Part shown: one piece after another, positions 18,069 through 27,750 of the stretch
Numbering within the stretch: the stretch's first letter is position 1
Layout: each line of letters begins with the position of its first letter
Origin: Chitinophaga niabensis
GTDB lineage: Bacteria; Bacteroidota; Bacteroidia; Chitinophagales; Chitinophagaceae
DNA: 64,000 bases
Assembly: GCF_900129465.1 (NCBI RefSeq)
Contig: NZ_FSRA01000002.1
Coordinates: 1,488,001-1,552,000 of the forward strand
Reading direction: 5' to 3'
Notes under the pieces: generated by a model
What the model was told of the DNA's origin: nothing
Database searches by the model: none
What the model saw: the letters and a program-made list of their open reading frames with translations, nothing else
Position numbers and translations under genes: made by a program

Positions 18069-18824
18069 TCAAACACTATGGACTTTCACGAACGCCATAG
18101 CATTATGAACAATGGTGTTTAATGGCTTAATCACACCATTGCATTCCTGGAGAAAGGAGATTCGCAGAGCCAGGAAATGAGGATGAACATTGTTAGGAGG
18201 AAGATTTACAATTAGGGTAAGCGGAGCACCTGGTGTCCCTTCCAGTGGCAATGTTTCACTGGAGGTAGCGCAAGAAACATGCTGCCTGTTGACGAAATCA
18301 ATGGAAGAGGCCGCCAGATGTACCATAAAATGGGTAGCAGACCTCGGCGCTTTTACCATTTTATGCTGGCCCTGGCCGGTGATCGTTACCTGCATTTTAC
18401 CTGTATCCGTATTAATTGTTGCTGTATAAGGCACCAGCAACACTTTGCTCAGTGGAGCATCCTCATTGAACTCAAAACCTTCCATGAGAAATGTTTCAGC
18501 ATCGGTGATATTCCGTTTGCCGTATTCATTCTGCTTGTCAGATTTGATCACCCTGCGGATCTCTCTTGTAAGATGCCCGCTCAGGCAAATGTCTTTGGCA
18601 AGCCGATGTGAGTGAGCAAATGCAAGGAAGATAAGTTGAGCTGCTTTTGAGGCATGCCCGAATTCCATCATGTTTGCCCTTTGGGTATTGTAACCGGGGC
18701 CTTTGATGATGTGCTTGGGATCAACATGTTTTTTTTGCTTTACGTAAAAGCTATTCCCTCTTTTATAGTAAACCTTATCACCCAGGGTACCGGTTATTTT
18801 TATTGGTCCTTCTTGTTTGGCCAT
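18069..18824 (-). CDS. Unknown conserved-looking protein, DUF6266-like layout
   Basis: 251 residues. The start (KITGTLGDKVYYKRGNSFYVKQKKHVD) and the RANMMEFGHASKAAQLI stretch recall the Bacteroidota DUF6266 group, where a Gly-rich GxxGxVVxxxxG opening is followed by an alpha segment and one or two beta-sandwich domains. The C-terminal half (LSKVLLVPYTATINTDTGKMQ) looks like beta strands. No signal peptide, membrane helix or catalytic motif. The neighbour at 19122-19685 opens with an analogous motif. The assignment rests on resemblance only and the function is unknown. Confidence 0.65.
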   Translation of the reverse strand: MAKQEGPIKITGTLGDKVYYKRGNSFYVKQKKHVDPKHIIKGPGYNTQRANMMEFGHASKAAQLIFLAFAHSHRLAKDICLSGHLTREIRRVIKSDKQNEYGKRNITDAETFLMEGFEFNEDAPLSKVLLVPYTATINTDTGKMQVTITGQGQHKMVKAPRSATHFMVHLAASSIDFVNRQHVSCATSSETLPLEGTPGAPLTLIVNLPPNNVHPHFLALRISFLQECNGVIKPLNTIVHNAMAFVKVHSV

Positions 18825-18840
18825 GTTTTTAGTTTTTAAG

Positions 18841-19077
18841 ATGAATAAATGTTTTATGTCAAGATTTTTTAAGAAACCAACACAGCGGGTGGTGGTCTAT
18901 CCGAAAGATGTTGCAGAATTTACCGGTAAAGGTATTCGTGCTGCACAGAGAATGCTGGCTGTCATGCGAAAAGCTTTGGGCAAACACAAGAAGGCTATCA
19001 TTACTGTGCGGGAGTTCTGCATGTATTGGAACATCCTGGAATCTGAATGGTGGGACAGAATGTCTAACCATAAATAG
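18841..19077 (+). CDS. Small basic protein, possible HTH-type
   Basis: The start is taken at 18841 (MNKCFMSRFFKKPTQR); MSRFFKK at 18856 is also possible. A basic protein of about 78 residues with VVYPKDVAEFTGKGIRAAQRMLA followed by KAIITVREFCMYWNI. This pattern, a helix that places the protein on a target followed by a second helical element, recurs in small Bacteroidota proteins beside accessory genes and looks like a short HTH or excisionase-like fold. Its start overlaps the promoter side of the minus-strand gene at 18824. A strong hairpin terminator follows its stop by 1 bp. Confidence 0.6.
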   Translation: MNKCFMSRFFKKPTQRVVVYPKDVAEFTGKGIRAAQRMLAVMRKALGKHKKAIITVREFCMYWNILESEWWDRMSNHK

Positions 19078-19078
19078 A

Positions 19079-19103
19079 AGCCGGAGGAGGTATTCCTCCG
19101 GCT
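19079..19103. terminator. Bidirectional hairpin terminator
   Basis: Perfect 10-bp stem AGCCGGAGGA / TCCTCCGGCT with GGTAT loop, between the convergent ends of the small HTH-like gene and the minus-strand 187-codon gene. T-runs are weak on both sides. Confidence 0.7.
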
Positions 19104-19121
19104 TTCATTGGAGGGGATTGG

Positions 19122-19685
19122 TTATAAAACCAATTCCTGCGTCGCCACATTCCCCGGGAGGTCAATGGCCTGCACTTTGATGGTGCAGCCAGTGAGATCT
19201 GGAATCTCGGTTTGGGCAGCATAAAGCCAATAGTAGCTATTGGGATCTACTGTTGCCTTGCCTTGTTCCAGCACATCACCAGCCTGACTGAGAATGATCA
19301 CTAATACGGACGCTACCTTAAAGTCGTCAACTGCATTGATGCGGATGAAACTGTTGGTTAAGCCGGTATATTGGCTGCGATCGATCTCTTTGATCTCTGG
19401 TGGTTTGATGGCATCTGTCAGTGCTACGTTGTAAGCGGATTGACCCAACTTAGCGGCTACCTTGTAGATAGCTTTTTGTGCCTCGTTGGCGTTTACTGCT
19501 TTAGCATACTGCGTAGCTGTAAGGAACCGGTCTCTAACGGCCAGTTGTTTTTCCGTTGGTGGAATATTACTGGTCCTTGGAGGTTTTCCCATGATGGTGT
19601 TTCCATGGCGTTGACTGAAAACAACCTGACTGCCGAAAGTTCCTGAAGCCCCGCGTGTGATTACGTTATCGTTTGATTTTGACAT
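19122..19685 (-). CDS. Unknown protein, DUF6266-like opening
   Basis: 187 residues opening with NVITRGASGTFGSQVVFSQRHG, then a helical segment (EKQLAVRDRFLTATQYAKAVNANEAQ) and a beta-rich C-terminus (SVLVIILSQAGDVLEQGKATVD). The layout parallels the 251-residue protein at 18069-18824, although sequence identity is low. No signal peptide and no catalytic residues evident. Both sit around the same small HTH-like gene, so the three may form one accessory unit. Function unknown. Confidence 0.68.
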   Translation of the reverse strand: MSKSNDNVITRGASGTFGSQVVFSQRHGNTIMGKPPRTSNIPPTEKQLAVRDRFLTATQYAKAVNANEAQKAIYKVAAKLGQSAYNVALTDAIKPPEIKEIDRSQYTGLTNSFIRINAVDDFKVASVLVIILSQAGDVLEQGKATVDPNSYYWLYAAQTEIPDLTGCTIKVQAIDLPGNVATQELVL

Positions 19686-20167
19686 AACATTAAATTTTAG
19701 AATTGAAATTTTTGAACAGATTCAAGGTTTGCTCAATTGACCTTTCGTACTTCTGTTGAGGACGTCTGCTCAACATGTTGTACTTCGATATCGATAGGGC
19801 AAAGCTACCTGTGTTTCAAACTTGCGCAAAAGCGAGTGACGCGTTTTGACGCATTTGACGTAAATAATGGGCTAAGGTGCTGATAGTGATTAGGGTATCT
19901 AATTGATACTATGTTGACGTAAAAACACGGCAAAAGAAATATCAAACATGTGGCGAACACGTGGTAAAGAAATAGATATCCGTGAGAGCGATAAAATATT
20001 ATTAGGACGAATACTTTATCCGGATTTGATGAAATTTCTTTGGCAAGTATTTAAATTCTGCTACATTCGATCCTTCTAAGAATTTAACCTCTAAGCACCC
20101 CGTTAACCGCTAAAATGTATGTTTAATAGATCTGGCAATTTTTAAATCAAATAAATAATAAAACTGT
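19686..20167. other. Intergenic region with phased TGACG repeats
   Basis: No ORF in 482 bp. TGACG occurs at 19837, 19847 and 19856, about one helical turn apart, and again at 19915. This could be a regulator-binding cluster for the divergent genes on either side. Confidence 0.4.
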
Positions 20168-20779
20168 ATGGAAAACATGAATCAGGAAGCCATTTATTCC
20201 CAGTTGCGCGAAGCTTTATGCAAAGACAAACCAGTTGCTGATGCTGATTGGAATGTATTCATTGAGATCACCAGGATCGATCAGTTTGAAGAGAACGAAG
20301 TGATCGTTGAACCCGGCCAATTATCCACCCACTCTTACTTTGTTATTAAGGGTTTGCTGATGTGTTATCGGCCTTTGGGATCAAAGAACGCTATTTTATG
20401 GTTTCGTGCAGAGAATGAATATGCCTTTACAGTTGATAAGCTGAACTTAGGGAAGGCATCAAGAGTTAATGAAGAGCGGCTCGTTGCGCTGGAAGATTCA
20501 ATAGTAGTTAGTATTCGGCATGAAGACCTGGCGGAATTACAAATTAGCAATCAGAGAGTTTTGGATATGATGCACGACTTATTTATGAAAACGCTCTTTA
20601 CGTTTGATAACCTGAGTAAACGTACCATGAATGATCCGGAGCATGATTATGAATGGGTGCAGCAACATGTCACTTTTGACCTTAACAGAGTTCCCCTTTC
20701 TTATCTATCTACCTATCTTTGCACAAGCGCCAAAAGAGTGGTAGAAATATATATTGAGCGATCCAGGAAGAATTCTTAG
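20168..20779 (+). CDS. Crp/Fnr-family transcriptional regulator
   Basis: 203 residues with a cyclic-nucleotide-type beta-roll (FEENEVIVEPGQLSTHSYFVIKGLLMCY, about 35-62) and a helical C-terminus (VPLSYLSTYLCTSAKRVVEIYIERS) that fits a Crp-type HTH. It is more similar to the regulator at 14423 than to that at 15079: compare FIISGLVMCY with FVIKGLLMCY, and the shared ALED(T/S)xVVxIRHEDxxxLQ segment. The two therefore look like paralogues. Monocistronic by spacing; ligand unknown. Confidence 0.8.
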   Translation: MENMNQEAIYSQLREALCKDKPVADADWNVFIEITRIDQFEENEVIVEPGQLSTHSYFVIKGLLMCYRPLGSKNAILWFRAENEYAFTVDKLNLGKASRVNEERLVALEDSIVVSIRHEDLAELQISNQRVLDMMHDLFMKTLFTFDNLSKRTMNDPEHDYEWVQQHVTFDLNRVPLSYLSTYLCTSAKRVVEIYIERSRKNS

Positions 20780-21263
20780 CCCTTATGGATCAATAGGAAA
20801 CGGTACTGCGGAAGCTGATCTTAACCTTAGAGGCTGGTTAAATACGGATGACTCCTCACTCTGGCACAAACCAATTTGTTGGCGCTTCAAAAATGGCAGA
20901 TCGACATCACTTTTCTTGCATGCCATAGACCTTCTTAATACTGCGGCATTTTCGCACGATAGATAAATCATAAAAAAGGGGGAAGCCGTTTTAATATTTA
21001 TTTTTAGACGTTAGAACCCTTTATCATGGCCGTTTCACCCTATTTTAACTTAATGTATCTTAACAATTAGATAACTAGATTGTACTTTTTAAATCCATTT
21101 CTCTTTTAGAATTTCACATTAAACAAAATGATCAAAACTCTGAGCAATCAAAATTGATGAACCGTATTTTTTAGTCCCTCCTATTTAGCTTCTCCATCAT
21201 TCCCTACCTATGTGTTGAGTAAGTAACATTTGGAAACTTAGCTACGATCATCTGAAATTATGA
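20780..21263. other. Intergenic region ahead of locus A
   Basis: AT-rich, 484 bp. A short 70-codon frame on either strand shows no protein-like features. No terminator hairpin stands out; the promoter of the ECF sigma gene is expected here. Confidence 0.4.
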
Positions 21264-21848
21264 ATGAGACCGATGTACAAAGCAAATGAAGATTATAATA
21301 CTGTTTTTAAGGAAATATATAAGAAGTATTACAAAGACCTCTTCCTTATTGCTGTCAAATTTTTAAGAGACGAAGAAGATGCAAAAGATGCAGTGCAGGA
21401 ATCCTTCGTTGCTTTATTACGAAAACCAGAAAGATTGCCTGAGATAGAAGATCTTCGGTTTTACTTGTTCACAGTTCTTCGAAATCAATGTCTGTCTGTA
21501 TTGAAGAAAAGGAAAACAGCTGCGGCTAAGGAGGAAGACTTTCTTTATTATCAGAATACCGATAGTGTGGCACTGGAACTGGATATTTATGGAGCGCTTG
21601 ATGATGAGGAAAGTAAGTATACAGTTGAATGGTTCTTTTCTTTCCTGACCCCTCAACGGAAAAGAGTAGTCGAACTGGTTTACCTGGAAGAAAGAACATA
21701 CGTAGAGGCTGCTACTATTCTAGGTATTAAAAAGGAATCAATCAAAACACATCTGCGATTAGCAAAAATAAAATTAAAAGGACACCGGGCCAAATTGATA
21801 ACCGGGCTACTGATATTCGTCAACTGTTTTAGTCCTTTTACATTATAA
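21264..21848 (+). CDS. ECF-type sigma factor (FecI-like), locus A
   Basis: A 194-residue sigma factor; an alternative ATG at 21273 would shorten it by three residues. Region 2 is seen in YYKDLFLIAVKFLRDEEDAKDAVQESFVALL and LRFYLFTVLRNQCLSVLKK. Region 4 is in LTPQRKRVVELVYLEERTYVEAATILGIKKESIKTHLRLAKIKLKG. It is followed 171 bp later by a SusC gene with an STN domain, the arrangement in which a FecR anti-sigma is normally expected between them. None is present here. It probably controls the locus A receptor; how the outer-membrane signal would reach it is open. Confidence 0.9.
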   Translation: MRPMYKANEDYNTVFKEIYKKYYKDLFLIAVKFLRDEEDAKDAVQESFVALLRKPERLPEIEDLRFYLFTVLRNQCLSVLKKRKTAAAKEEDFLYYQNTDSVALELDIYGALDDEESKYTVEWFFSFLTPQRKRVVELVYLEERTYVEAATILGIKKESIKTHLRLAKIKLKGHRAKLITGLLIFVNCFSPFTL

Positions 21849-22019
21849 TCATTATACACCAAAAACCATCTGATGCCTGCCCCGTTTTACGGGATAGCAT
21901 AGCAGCATTTTTTATTGAAGACGGAATTTGATCACTCCAATTTGGGTGAGGTTATAACGTATTGCCTTAAAAGATTATTCAATGTAAATCTGAACCAACC
22001 ACAACAAACAACTTTGACT

Positions 22020-25000
22020 ATGATCAAGTATTACAATCTGGTAAGGCCATGGAGCCGATGGCTTTTTTTAATGATGTTTCTATTTTCCCTACAAAGTAAG
22101 GCGCTCACACAGGATAGTATCCAGGTTTCTATCAATGCTGTGAATAAGCCGATTGAGGTTGTGTTTAAGCAGATTGAGAATCAAACAGGGTATACGGTGT
22201 TTTACGGGAGGCCTACGCTGAATGGGGATGAACTTGTTACGCTTCAAACGCGGGCGAGCCTTTCCAGTGTTATGAATACGATTTTGAAGGGGAGGAATGT
22301 GAGTTGGGCATTAAAAGATAGAACTATTATTATTACAAAGAGAGTTGTTGTGGCGGAGACTGGTAATAATACAGTTGTTGATACTATTCCTAACGTTAAT
22401 ATTTCAGGAAGTATTGTTGATAAATCTGGAATACCTATTGTTGGGGCTACTGTTTCGTTGAAGGGTCAGACTATGGGGCAGGCTACTGACAATTTGGGTC
22501 AGTTCCGCTTTATAAATATACCTTCAAGCGCAACATTAATAGTTTCCTCTGTTGGGTATAAGATGAAGCAAGTACGATTAGGAGGGGAAACGGCATTTCG
22601 CATAACACTGGATTCTGCCATTACAGAAATTCAGAAAGTTGAGGTCGTATCTAATGGCTATCAAGTAATGTCAAAAGAGCGTGTTACAGGATCCTTTGTG
22701 AACATAGACAATGAATTGTTTAATAGACGTGTTGGTGCAACCGTGTTAGATAGAATTGCAGATCTAGTTCCTGGTCTTATTATTGCGAATGGAGGTAACT
22801 CTAATCCTTTGGACGATATTAAAATTAGAGGGACCAGTACTATAAGTGCCAGTAAGAGACCTTTGCTGGTTGTTGATAACTTTATTTTTGATGGGGATCC
22901 TAATTCTTTAAACCCTAATGATGTCGAGAGTATTACAGTGTTGCGAGATGCAGCTGCAGCATCAATATGGGGGGTTCGAGCTGGTAATGGAGTTATTGTA
23001 ATTTCAATGAAGAAAGGGAAGCTAAACAGTAGACCTGTAGTTTCATTTAATAGCAACATTACTATTACTGAAAGACCTAATCTTTTTGACATTCCCGTTG
23101 TATCTTCGGCGCATGTGATTGCATTGGAGAAAAAACGTTTCCAAGCAGGGTTTTATGATCAGGCCTTGGCGGCTAATACATTTCCTGCCTTATCGCAAGT
23201 GGTCGAAATACTATCAAAAAGAAGAGCAGGTACAATTTCTTCCGCTGAGGCAGATGCAATGATTGAATCATATGCAAATCATGATATAAGGAATGATATC
23301 AATAGATATCTATTACAAACTCCGGTTTCCCAACAGCATGCGTTAAACATTTCAGGTGGAGGTGAATCATATCAGTATTATGGATCTATTGGATATGATC
23401 GCAATCGGCCACTTGATATCAATTCGACTAACGAGCGATTAACCATGCGGTTTAACAATATCTGGAGGCCATCAAGGAATTTGCAAATAAGAGCTGAAAT
23501 AAATTGGGGACAGTCGAATGTTGAAAGAAAAAATTCCGTAGAAAATTATCAACTTCTATTAACCGCGCCATATCATCGTCTTTCTGATGAGCAAGGCAAC
23601 GCTTTGGCAATTCCAAAGAAATATCGTCTACCTTATGTAGATACTGTAAAGTTTCCGGGCCAATTGGATTGGCATTATAAACCGATTGAGGAGGCAAGCA
23701 ATGGTAACTACAATTTTCGTAACTATAACACGCGCATTAATTCAGGGCTTAGCTATACATTGATACCAGGGTTAAAAGCAGAAATTAATTATCAATGGCA
23801 AAAAAATTATTATGATGAGAAACGTATTTATAGCATAACAACCTTTTATACACGAGATTTAATAAATAGAGTTGTCACAAGTGCGGGTTCACAACCTAAC
23901 TATCCATACCCACTCGGGGGGGTTTATGGAAGGAGTAATGGTGATCAAAAATCATGGAATGTTCGAGGATTGTTGAACTTTGATAGAGGATTTGGAATAC
24001 ATAATATTTCCGCGATTGTAGGTCTGGAGGCGAGTGAATTAGTTACAGAGGCATGGACGATGCCTGCTCAATACGGTTATAATCCTGAGACTAATACTTT
24101 TGGTGTCCCAAAATTTGGTAATTGGATAACAAGGCCTAATCAAACCACTGAAGCTATATCATATTCAGCAGCAAATCTACGAGGAACAATTAATAGATTT
24201 GGTTCATGTTTTGGCAATATTGCTTATGATTTTGATGGGAGGTATTTGATATATGGAAGCGGAAAGATTGATCAAAGCAATTTTTTCGGTGTAAAGGCAA
24301 ACGATCGAAAGGTGCCGCTTTGGTCTGCAGGCGTTGCATGGAAAATATCCCAGGAATCTTTTTATAATCTAGATTTTCTGCCCAGCCTTAAATTTAAAGC
24401 GACTTTTGGATACAATGGGAATGTTAACGCGGGAATTTCTCCTTTGGCCACAGCAAACTACTTTAGCCTTAGCAGTGCTTTACAAGTGCCTTATGCTTCA
24501 ATAAGCACCCCCCCAAATCCACAATTACGTTGGGAGAGAGTTAAAAATGTAAATTTTGGGATGGATTTCGAAAGTAAGCAACAACGTCTTTCTGGAAGTA
24601 TAGAATTTTACCATAAACAAGGCATTGATTTAATCAGTAGAATTGATGCTGATCCAACGAGTGGTTTTACTAGCTATACAGGAAATAAATCGAGTCTACA
24701 AACAAGAGGGATTGATCTCAGCCTAACTAGTCGAAATATTTCCAGAGAATTTAAATGGTATACCACATTAATTCTTTCATATCAGAGGGAAAAAGTTACT
24801 GCTTATTCAGTTAAACCTCCAGATCAAGGCCTTGTTATTGGAAGTGTAATTGTTGGCAAACCATTAAATAATATTTATAGTTATAAGTGGGCTGGTCTAA
24901 ATCCTCAAAATGGGGATTCCCGGTTTTACCTAAATAAAGATATTATGAGTTCAATTGATATGTATAAAGTAAAGCAAGCTGATTTAGTTTACGGTGGACA

Positions 25001-25496
25001 GCTTAACCCACCGATATTTGGAGCAGCTAGAAATGATTTCAGCTATAGAAGTTTGAATGTGTCGGTAAATATTACATATCAATTAGGGCATCACTTTAGA
25101 AGAAAGTCTTTTTCTGGGTATTTTGGAACAGCAACTGATTATGCATCATGGCAGCATAAAGATTATTTAGATGCATGGAAGGTACCTGGAGATGAGATGG
25201 TTACTAATGTCCCCGGATTTTTGGATACCTATTCGGATAATAGATATGCTTTATACAATAGTTCTGATATATTGCTGGAGAAGGGAGATGTTGTGAGGCT
25301 GCAGGACATTAAGATATCTTATGAAATAGGAAAGTCGGCGATAAGAAAGCTTTTTCTTTCAAATGTTTCTTTTTATTTGTACATGAATAATGTCGGGATT
25401 TTATGGAAAGCAAGTGTATTTAATCCGGATACAGAAGGTGGACTAAATATTTCACGTCCTAAGTCATTGGCTTTTGGAGTTAATATTGGTTTCTAG
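22020..25496 (+). CDS. SusC/RagA-family TonB-dependent receptor with N-terminal STN domain, locus A
   Basis: Outer-membrane active transporter. The start at 22020 (MIKYYNLVRPWSRW...) gives a signal peptide ending about residue 31; the frame from a TTG at 21915 adds an unlikely leader. About 1158 residues: STN (secretin/TonB short N-terminal) domain about 33-110 (IQVSINAVNKPIEVVFKQIENQTGY), carboxypeptidase-regulatory-like domain about 130-215 (ISGSIVDKSGIPIVGATV), plug about 220-340 (LNPNDVESITVLRDAAAASI), then the beta-barrel ending in FGVNIGF. STN-bearing SusC proteins normally signal through FecR/FecI. It pairs with the SusD at 25581. Closely related in design to the locus B receptor, though with AT-richer codons. 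Confidence 0.93.
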   Translation: MIKYYNLVRPWSRWLFLMMFLFSLQSKALTQDSIQVSINAVNKPIEVVFKQIENQTGYTVFYGRPTLNGDELVTLQTRASLSSVMNTILKGRNVSWALKDRTIIITKRVVVAETGNNTVVDTIPNVNISGSIVDKSGIPIVGATVSLKGQTMGQATDNLGQFRFINIPSSATLIVSSVGYKMKQVRLGGETAFRITLDSAITEIQKVEVVSNGYQVMSKERVTGSFVNIDNELFNRRVGATVLDRIADLVPGLIIANGGNSNPLDDIKIRGTSTISASKRPLLVVDNFIFDGDPNSLNPNDVESITVLRDAAAASIWGVRAGNGVIVISMKKGKLNSRPVVSFNSNITITERPNLFDIPVVSSAHVIALEKKRFQAGFYDQALAANTFPALSQVVEILSKRRAGTISSAEADAMIESYANHDIRNDINRYLLQTPVSQQHALNISGGGESYQYYGSIGYDRNRPLDINSTNERLTMRFNNIWRPSRNLQIRAEINWGQSNVERKNSVENYQLLLTAPYHRLSDEQGNALAIPKKYRLPYVDTVKFPGQLDWHYKPIEEASNGNYNFRNYNTRINSGLSYTLIPGLKAEINYQWQKNYYDEKRIYSITTFYTRDLINRVVTSAGSQPNYPYPLGGVYGRSNGDQKSWNVRGLLNFDRGFGIHNISAIVGLEASELVTEAWTMPAQYGYNPETNTFGVPKFGNWITRPNQTTEAISYSAANLRGTINRFGSCFGNIAYDFDGRYLIYGSGKIDQSNFFGVKANDRKVPLWSAGVAWKISQESFYNLDFLPSLKFKATFGYNGNVNAGISPLATANYFSLSSALQVPYASISTPPNPQLRWERVKNVNFGMDFESKQQRLSGSIEFYHKQGIDLISRIDADPTSGFTSYTGNKSSLQTRGIDLSLTSRNISREFKWYTTLILSYQREKVTAYSVKPPDQGLVIGSVIVGKPLNNIYSYKWAGLNPQNGDSRFYLNKDIMSSIDMYKVKQADLVYGGQLNPPIFGAARNDFSYRSLNVSVNITYQLGHHFRRKSFSGYFGTATDYASWQHKDYLDAWKVPGDEMVTNVPGFLDTYSDNRYALYNSSDILLEKGDVVRLQDIKISYEIGKSAIRKLFLSNVSFYLYMNNVGILWKASVFNPDTEGGLNISRPKSLAFGVNIGF

Positions 25497-25580
25497 AAGA
25501 CATGCATATTCTAAAAGTGAGGATTCATAGGAGACATGTGAGGAGGAAATTTCTATTTGATTTAGATTAAAGAATTTAAC

Positions 25581-26939
25581 ATGAGAAAATATATCTCTAT
25601 TATCGCTCTGTTTTTTTTATTTTGCTGTAAGAAATCTGACTGGTTTGATATAAAATCAGACAGTTCTTTAACAGTTCCAACAACCTTAACAGATTTCCAA
25701 TATCTTTTGGATGATTTTACCATTGTGAGCCAGAATACTCCAGGTTTGGGTGAGGTCGGATCTGATGATCACTATGCACCGGAGAATAGTGTTATGGTGC
25801 CGGCAGAGCAGAATGCTTATACATGGACAAATACACTTCCTAATTTGAAAGTTGACGATTGGAATAAGAGTTACGAGAAAATATTCAGATGCAATCTCGT
25901 GTTGGAGGGACTCAAAAAGATTATCCCTGCAAATTCTAATGAATTGATACAGTACAATATGATAAAGGGAAATGCACTGTTTCATCGAGCTAAAAACTAC
26001 TTTGATTTAGCACAAGTATATGGGCAGCCTTATAAGGCATCAAGTTCAGCTTCGGATTTAGGTATTCCTTTGCGTGAGGGAATAGATATAACAGCGCCGG
26101 TAACGAGGGCATCCGTGAAAGACACTTATGAGAGAATTATTACAGATTTATTGACTGCAGTAGAATTGCTACCAAATATATCTCAACTTAAGTCAAGAGG
26201 CTCAAAAGCAAGTGTGTTTGGGCTATTAGCAAGAACTTATCTCATAATGGGTGTATATGATAAAGCTGGAGCTTCAGCGGATTCTTCGCTAAGTTTATAT
26301 AATACATTGCTTGACTTTAATAAAATAGGAGCTACAGTTCCAAATTTGGGACGATTTAATGCAGAGACTATTTTTTATTCACAAACAACTACATTCTGGT
26401 TTTCAATTTGGATGTCTGCATATGTTTTTGTTGACCCTAGCTTGTATGCTTTGTACAACGAAAATGACCTTCGCAGAACACGCTTCTTTACGGTAAGCGG
26501 AGGTAATATTGTTTTTAAAGGAAACTATAATAATTCTACAGCAGGTTTCAGCGGTTTAGCAACCGATGAGCAGTATCTAATTAAAGCGGAATGCTATGCT
26601 AGAGCCAATAATGTAGCAGCTGCTATGAAAACCTTGAATGATTTACTCAGAACTAGATGGAATAGTAACGTTGTATATCCAGAGTTGACTGCAGGAAATG
26701 CCGAAGGAGCATTGAGAATAATATTAACAGAAAGAAGAAAGGAGTTGTTGTTTCGCACCTTGAGATGGATGGATTTGCGGCGATTAAATCTTGACGATCG
26801 GTTTAGAGTGACCTTTAGTCATAAGAAAAACGGAATTACTTATACTCTAGAACCAGATAGTCATAAATACACATTGCCAATACCAGATGATGTGATTACT
26901 TTCTCAAATATTCCTCAATCTCCAGGATGGGTAAAATGA
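25581..26939 (+). CDS. SusD/RagB-family surface lipoprotein, locus A
   Basis: Substrate-binding lid for the SusC channel. 452 residues with a lipoprotein signal (IIALFFLFCCKKSDW, lipidation at Cys16 or 17). TPR-like helices appear in NKSYEKIFRCNLVLEGLKKI and GNALFHRAKNYFDLAQVYGQPY. The typical SusD C-terminal pattern is AEGALRIILTERRKELLFRTLRWMDLRRLN, ending YTLPIPDDVI. On the short side for SusD (usually 480-600), like its locus B homologue. It begins 84 bp after the SusC stop, so the two are co-transcribed. Substrate unknown. Confidence 0.92.
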   Translation: MRKYISIIALFFLFCCKKSDWFDIKSDSSLTVPTTLTDFQYLLDDFTIVSQNTPGLGEVGSDDHYAPENSVMVPAEQNAYTWTNTLPNLKVDDWNKSYEKIFRCNLVLEGLKKIIPANSNELIQYNMIKGNALFHRAKNYFDLAQVYGQPYKASSSASDLGIPLREGIDITAPVTRASVKDTYERIITDLLTAVELLPNISQLKSRGSKASVFGLLARTYLIMGVYDKAGASADSSLSLYNTLLDFNKIGATVPNLGRFNAETIFYSQTTTFWFSIWMSAYVFVDPSLYALYNENDLRRTRFFTVSGGNIVFKGNYNNSTAGFSGLATDEQYLIKAECYARANNVAAAMKTLNDLLRTRWNSNVVYPELTAGNAEGALRIILTERRKELLFRTLRWMDLRRLNLDDRFRVTFSHKKNGITYTLEPDSHKYTLPIPDDVITFSNIPQSPGWVK

Positions 26940-27750
26940 TCTTTGTTTAATCGGTCTTACTTTAAGAAATATTTAAGAACCAGGTAAAAGGTCAAAGTTG
27001 ATTAAACTTTGACCTTTGTTTGTTATTTAGTGCCTATTGGGTTTCTATTATGAACGCGTTATTTCTTTTTAGTTCGTAGATCTGGATGATTATATCGTTT
27101 GTTAAAAGCTTCTTTTTGTTTATAGAATAAATCGGGAGTTGTGAAACTTCATTTTAGGTTCCAGTGAATTTTAATATTTATCAAATGATAGAATTACTTT
27201 TTTTTGTGATCTAATTGTTAATGATATGGGCCTCTTCTACTACCAAACTTTTTACTAAATAGTGTCCAATCATTCGCTCTCATATCCTTACTTTAATTCT
27301 CTAAATCATAACTCTTTTGTATACAGCATGGGGTGGATATTGATCTGTGAGGTCTGGACCCATATTAACATTTTCCAGAGAATAGCCGTAGATAAAAGAG
27401 AATTATCATTTAAGATAATAGTCATGCAATACTATAGATGATTTACTATAGTGTTATTCCCACTAGTCAGCGATCGGGTATGCAACAGACTGTGTGATAA
27501 TTTTGATCTGAATTTGTTAAATATATTTTCAATTGCTCTTTTGCTACAGAGCGCAGCAGAATGTTTTAATCTTTTAGATATAGTTTCAGTTTGTTTAATA
27601 TGTTATTTGAATAAAATGAATTGAGAGGGAAGATATATATAATTCAATTCACCCTTTTCTTGGAAAAGAAGCTCTTATAATAATAGAAGAGTCTGCTTAA
27701 TTAATTTCGGATTAATTAAGAGACTTTGAGCTTCAAATAAAAATGGAATA
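26940..27750. other. AT-rich 811-bp intergenic region between SusD and the first TlpA-like gene
   Basis: After a strong terminator at its left end I see no ORF with protein-like features. The stretch is very AT-rich and contains short repeats such as TTAATTAATTTCGGATTAATTAAG near 27700. It separates the SusCD transcript from the downstream genes. A decayed gene or a long regulatory leader is possible. Confidence 0.45.
26987..27017. terminator. Hairpin terminator after SusD, locus A
   Basis: Perfect 13-bp stem AAAGGTCAAAGTT / AACTTTGACCTTT around GATTA, 48 bp after the SusD stop and followed by GTTTGTTATTT. It should end the SusC-SusD transcript. Confidence 0.8.

Noticed and set aside
21915..22019. 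TTG-initiated N-terminal extension of the locus A SusC
   Set aside because: Places 35 polar residues before a normal signal peptide; the ATG at 22020 fits export. The same reasoning excludes the GTG at 36719 in locus B.
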